Shown: in pieces, positions 4,761 to 6,983 of the stretch
How positions within the stretch are numbered: position 1 is the stretch's first letter
How the letters are laid out: each line of letters starts with the position of its first letter
Source: Candidatus Acidiferrales bacterium
GTDB taxonomy: Bacteria; Acidobacteriota; Terriglobia; Acidoferrales; UBA7541
Direction: 5' to 3'
NCBI GenBank assembly: GCA_030043155.1
Contig: JASHYE010000223.1
Location: forward strand, 1-6,983
Length of the DNA: 6,983 bases
Program-made: the position numbers and the translations under genes
The notes under the pieces: model-generated
The model's input: the letters and a program-made list of their open reading frames with translations, nothing else
Told to the model about the DNA's origin: nothing
The model's database searches: none

Positions 4761-6011
4761 GTGAAGTCCGACCTCCAAAATAATCACAGCACCGCGTTTG
4801 GCGACCTCGCGCGAATGACGTTGCGCGTGCTGGCGCGCAACAAAATGCGCACGGCCCTCACGATGCTGGGCATCACAATCGGAATCGCTGCCGTGATCTG
4901 CACCGTGGCCATCGGGGAAGGCAGTTCGGCTGAGATTCGTGATCAGATTGCGAACCTCGGCGACAATTTGGTTTGGGTCGAAGCAGGCGGTCGCAACGTC
5001 AATGGCGTGCGCACGGGAAATGACAACACCAAGTCGCTGACCGATGCCGATGCGGAATCCTTGCCGAAAGAAATCCCAATGCTGAAGCAGTGCTCGCCGA
5101 ATACCGACGGACACGTCCAAATTATTTACGGCAATCAGAATTGGTACACGCACATGCGCGGCGTCGGACCAAATTTCCAGCAAATCAAGAACTGGCCGCT
5201 CTCGAGCGGAATCAACTTTTCGGAAAACGATGTCGCGAGTTCGGCTCAAGTGGTGATATTGGGACAAACGGTTGTGAATAATCTTTACCGACCTGACGAG
5301 GACCCCATCGGGACGACGGTACGAATCAACGGCCTGCCATTCAAGGTCATCGGCGTGATGGCAGAAAAAGGAATGACGCCGTACGGGTGGGATCAGGACG
5401 ATACGGCATCCATGCCTGTTTCTACGGCGCAAAGAAAGGTGTTTGGAAATTACTGGCTCGACGATATTTTCTGCTCGGCAACTTCCGCGGACGCGATTGG
5501 GCCGGCGGATGATTTAGCAGAACGCCTGCTGCGGCAGCGACACCACTTGCGTCCCGACGAACTGGACGACTTCAGCATTCGGACTCCAACCCAGTTCCTC
5601 GAAGCCCAGGAACAGGCGAGCAAGACTTTCACGCTGATGCTGGCGTGCATCGCGTCGGTGTCGCTCCTCGTAGGCGGAATCGGAATCATGAACATCATGC
5701 TGGTATCGGTGACAGAGCGCACGCGCGAAATCGGCGTGCGCATGGCAGTGGGAGCGACGGAACACGATATTCAACTGCAATTTTTGACCGAGGCGATCAT
5801 TGTGAGCTTACTGGGAGGAGTGTGCGGAGTCTTCTTTGGAATACTTGCCTCGCGCGTGCTCGCCAGCACGCTGGCTTGGTCGATGCAGATTCCGCCCATG
5901 GCCATCGTCATTGCGGCAGCGTTTGCGCTGTTTGTTGGGCTGTTTTTTGGATTCTACCCGGCGCAGAAAGCTGCGCAACTGGATCCCATCGAAGCACTGC
6001 GATTCGAGTAG
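4761..6011 (+). CDS. MacB/FtsX-type ABC transporter permease
   Basis: These permeases do not form a classic channel; they pass ATPase-driven movement to a periplasmic domain and a partner, as in macrolide, toxin or lipoprotein export. The 416-residue protein has the family layout: a short cytoplasmic helix (LRVLARNKMRTALTMLG, 21-37), first membrane helix (about 32-52), a large periplasmic MacB-like domain (about 53-285), then three membrane helices (290-314, 344-366, 380-400). EIGVRMAVGA (323-332) after the second helix and the end PAQKAAQLDPIEALRFE are classic for this family. No ATP-binding domain is fused, and no ATPase or membrane-fusion gene is in the window, so this is the permease-only form and its ATPase must be elsewhere. 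The start is GTG 4761, with purine-rich GAGAGAAG about 7 nt upstream; the next ATG (codon 19) would cut into the N-terminal helix. Substrate unknown. Confidence 0.9.
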   Translation: MKSDLQNNHSTAFGDLARMTLRVLARNKMRTALTMLGITIGIAAVICTVAIGEGSSAEIRDQIANLGDNLVWVEAGGRNVNGVRTGNDNTKSLTDADAESLPKEIPMLKQCSPNTDGHVQIIYGNQNWYTHMRGVGPNFQQIKNWPLSSGINFSENDVASSAQVVILGQTVVNNLYRPDEDPIGTTVRINGLPFKVIGVMAEKGMTPYGWDQDDTASMPVSTAQRKVFGNYWLDDIFCSATSADAIGPADDLAERLLRQRHHLRPDELDDFSIRTPTQFLEAQEQASKTFTLMLACIASVSLLVGGIGIMNIMLVSVTERTREIGVRMAVGATEHDIQLQFLTEAIIVSLLGGVCGVFFGILASRVLASTLAWSMQIPPMAIVIAAAFALFVGLFFGFYPAQKAAQLDPIEALRFE

Positions 6012-6045
6012 GCGTTCTCCCCGTCTGAGGTTCATCGGCGCAAAT

Positions 6046-6059
6046 CCTTCCTCGGAAGG
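6046..6059. other. short inverted repeat between permease and RNase J genes
   Basis: CCTTC (6046-6050) and GAAGG (6055-6059) pair around CTCG in the 100-bp gap. It begins 35 bp after the permease stop and could be a weak terminator or a leader structure, but no T run follows on the plus strand, and on the minus strand only a mixed sequence follows. A TAGGAT (6067-6072) after it could be a -10 element for the RNase J gene; I see no matching -35. Confidence 0.25.
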
Positions 6060-6111
6060 CCTGTGATAGGATAAACAGACAAATCGTAGAAAGAGAGTCG
6101 AAGAAAACCAA

Positions 6112-6983
6112 TTGAGTAAACCTTCATTGTGGATGGTCCCGCTCGGCGGCCTGGGCGAATTCGGAATGAATATGATGGCCCTCCGCTACGGCGAAGACAT
6201 CCTCGCCATTGACGCGGGGTTGATGTTCCCGGAGACGGAACTGCTCGGCGTCGACGTGGTGATTCCCGACATTACTTATCTGAAGCAGAACCGCGCTGGA
6301 GTGCGCGCTTTACTGCTCACCCACGCACACGAAGACCACATCGGCGCGGTTCCCTATCTGCTGCCCGACCTGAACTGCCCTGTTTATGGGACACGATTCA
6401 CGCTGGCCCTCGTGCGAAAAAAACTCGAAGAGCACGGGCTGCTCGAAACGGCTGATCTGCGAGAAATTGCGCCGGGCATGACCGTGACTCTGGGTCCTTT
6501 TCAAGTGGAATTTGTACACGTCACGCACAGCACGATTGAGTGCGTCGCGCTGGCGATTCGCACGCCGCTGGGCATTGTCATTCACACCGGCGATTTTAAG
6601 GTGGACCCGACTCCCGTTGACGGCCAGCCGTTCGACTTGCATCGCTTTGCCCGCTACGGGCAGGAAGGCGTGCTAGCGCTCCTGGCCGATTCGACCAACG
6701 CGGAACGGCCGGGCTACACACCTTCAGAACGCGCTGTTCGGCCACGGCTTGAGGAGCTGTTTCGCGCGGCTCCAAAACGCGTGGTGATCTCATGCTTTTC
6801 GAGCTCCGTCTATCGAATTCAGCAGATCATCGATATTGCCATCGAGCAGGGGCGCAAGGTGGCGTTCGTCGGCCGCAGCATGGGCGACAACGTCGAGATT
6901 GCCCACTCGCTTGGCCAATTGCGCATTCCCGATGGCTCCGTGGTTCGCCCGCAGGACATCAAATCGTACGATCCGCGAAAAAT
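6112..6983 (+). CDS. rnj: ribonuclease J, N-terminal part (cut by window end)
   Basis: RNase J is a zinc-dependent beta-CASP nuclease with 5'-to-3' exonuclease and endonuclease activity in mRNA decay and rRNA maturation. About 290 codons are present of a usual 550 or so; the frame is still open at the last base. The start reads LGGLGEFGMNM (11-21), the RNase J hallmark. Metallo-beta-lactamase motifs follow: HAHEDH (H71, H73, D75, H76), H139 in HVTHS, D161 in HTGDFKVD, then LLADSTNAERPG (191-201, beta-CASP motif A aspartate D193) and FVGRSM (252-257). The beta-CASP histidine motifs and the C-terminal domain lie beyond the window. The first in-frame start after a stop at 6067-6069 is TTG 6112; ATG 6133 is an alternative but would leave only a few residues before the PLGGLG strand. 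The ribosome site is weak (AAGAGAG, about 14 nt away). Confidence 0.93.
   Translation, partial: MSKPSLWMVPLGGLGEFGMNMMALRYGEDILAIDAGLMFPETELLGVDVVIPDITYLKQNRAGVRALLLTHAHEDHIGAVPYLLPDLNCPVYGTRFTLALVRKKLEEHGLLETADLREIAPGMTVTLGPFQVEFVHVTHSTIECVALAIRTPLGIVIHTGDFKVDPTPVDGQPFDLHRFARYGQEGVLALLADSTNAERPGYTPSERAVRPRLEELFRAAPKRVVISCFSSSVYRIQQIIDIAIEQGRKVAFVGRSMGDNVEIAHSLGQLRIPDGSVVRPQDIKSYDPRK

Noticed and set aside
4704..5432. 242-codon minus-strand frame opposite the permease gene
   Set aside because: The composition is typical of an antisense shadow (rich in R, H, V), with no motif; the plus-strand permease explains the region.
6799..6831. Tyrosine (Y234) in the SSSVYRIQQ segment of RNase J, where I expected histidine
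   Set aside because: I am not sure how conserved histidine is at this place across RNase J proteins, and some may carry tyrosine, so it is not a safe anomaly.

Overview
The window looks like a chromosomal housekeeping region of a free-living bacterium. The best guess is Acidobacteriota (Terriglobia-like). The reasons are the gene mix (deoxyhypusine-synthase-like protein beside an agmatinase, MacB-type permease, RNase J, small secreted protein of acidobacterial style), the moderately high GC judged by eye, and the use of GTG and TTG starts. This is inference from gene content only; no phylogeny was run. I see no insertion sequence, phage gene, CRISPR array or rRNA.

Layout. Bases 1-242 are the 3' part of a tmRNA gene (ssrA, + strand), covering the pseudoknot region and the tRNA-like 3' end; the tag-coding part lies upstream. 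A small secreted protein of unknown function (263-631, -) converges on it. After a 272-bp intergenic region with two hairpins comes a lone Rieske iron-sulfur protein (904-1461, +). Converging on it is a minus-strand pair: deoxyhypusine-synthase-like enzyme (2188-3336), then a Dps ferritin-like protein (1494-2141), 46 bp apart. Divergent from that pair, across a 101-bp spacer, is an agmatinase/arginase-family enzyme (3438-4340, +). The same strand continues with a GlsB/YeaQ/YmgE-type small membrane protein (4408-4680), a MacB/FtsX-type ABC permease (4761-6011) and the 5' half of ribonuclease J (6112 to the window end).

How the genes may work together. Agmatinase makes putrescine. The DHS-like enzyme belongs to a family that moves an aminobutyl group from spermidine onto an acceptor amine. 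Bacteria have no eIF5A, so the pair is best read as a polyamine module, perhaps making homospermidine or a related amine. Dps follows the DHS-like gene and may share its transcript, which would link polyamines with nucleoid protection and iron storage. tmRNA and RNase J are both RNA quality-control functions but are at opposite ends and probably unlinked. The Rieske protein and the MacB-type permease both lack their usual partners in the window.

The most interesting item is the DHS-like gene. It keeps the catalytic lysine motif but has lost several residues that bind spermidine in the human enzyme, and it ends in a histidine-rich tail encoded by a short tandem repeat.
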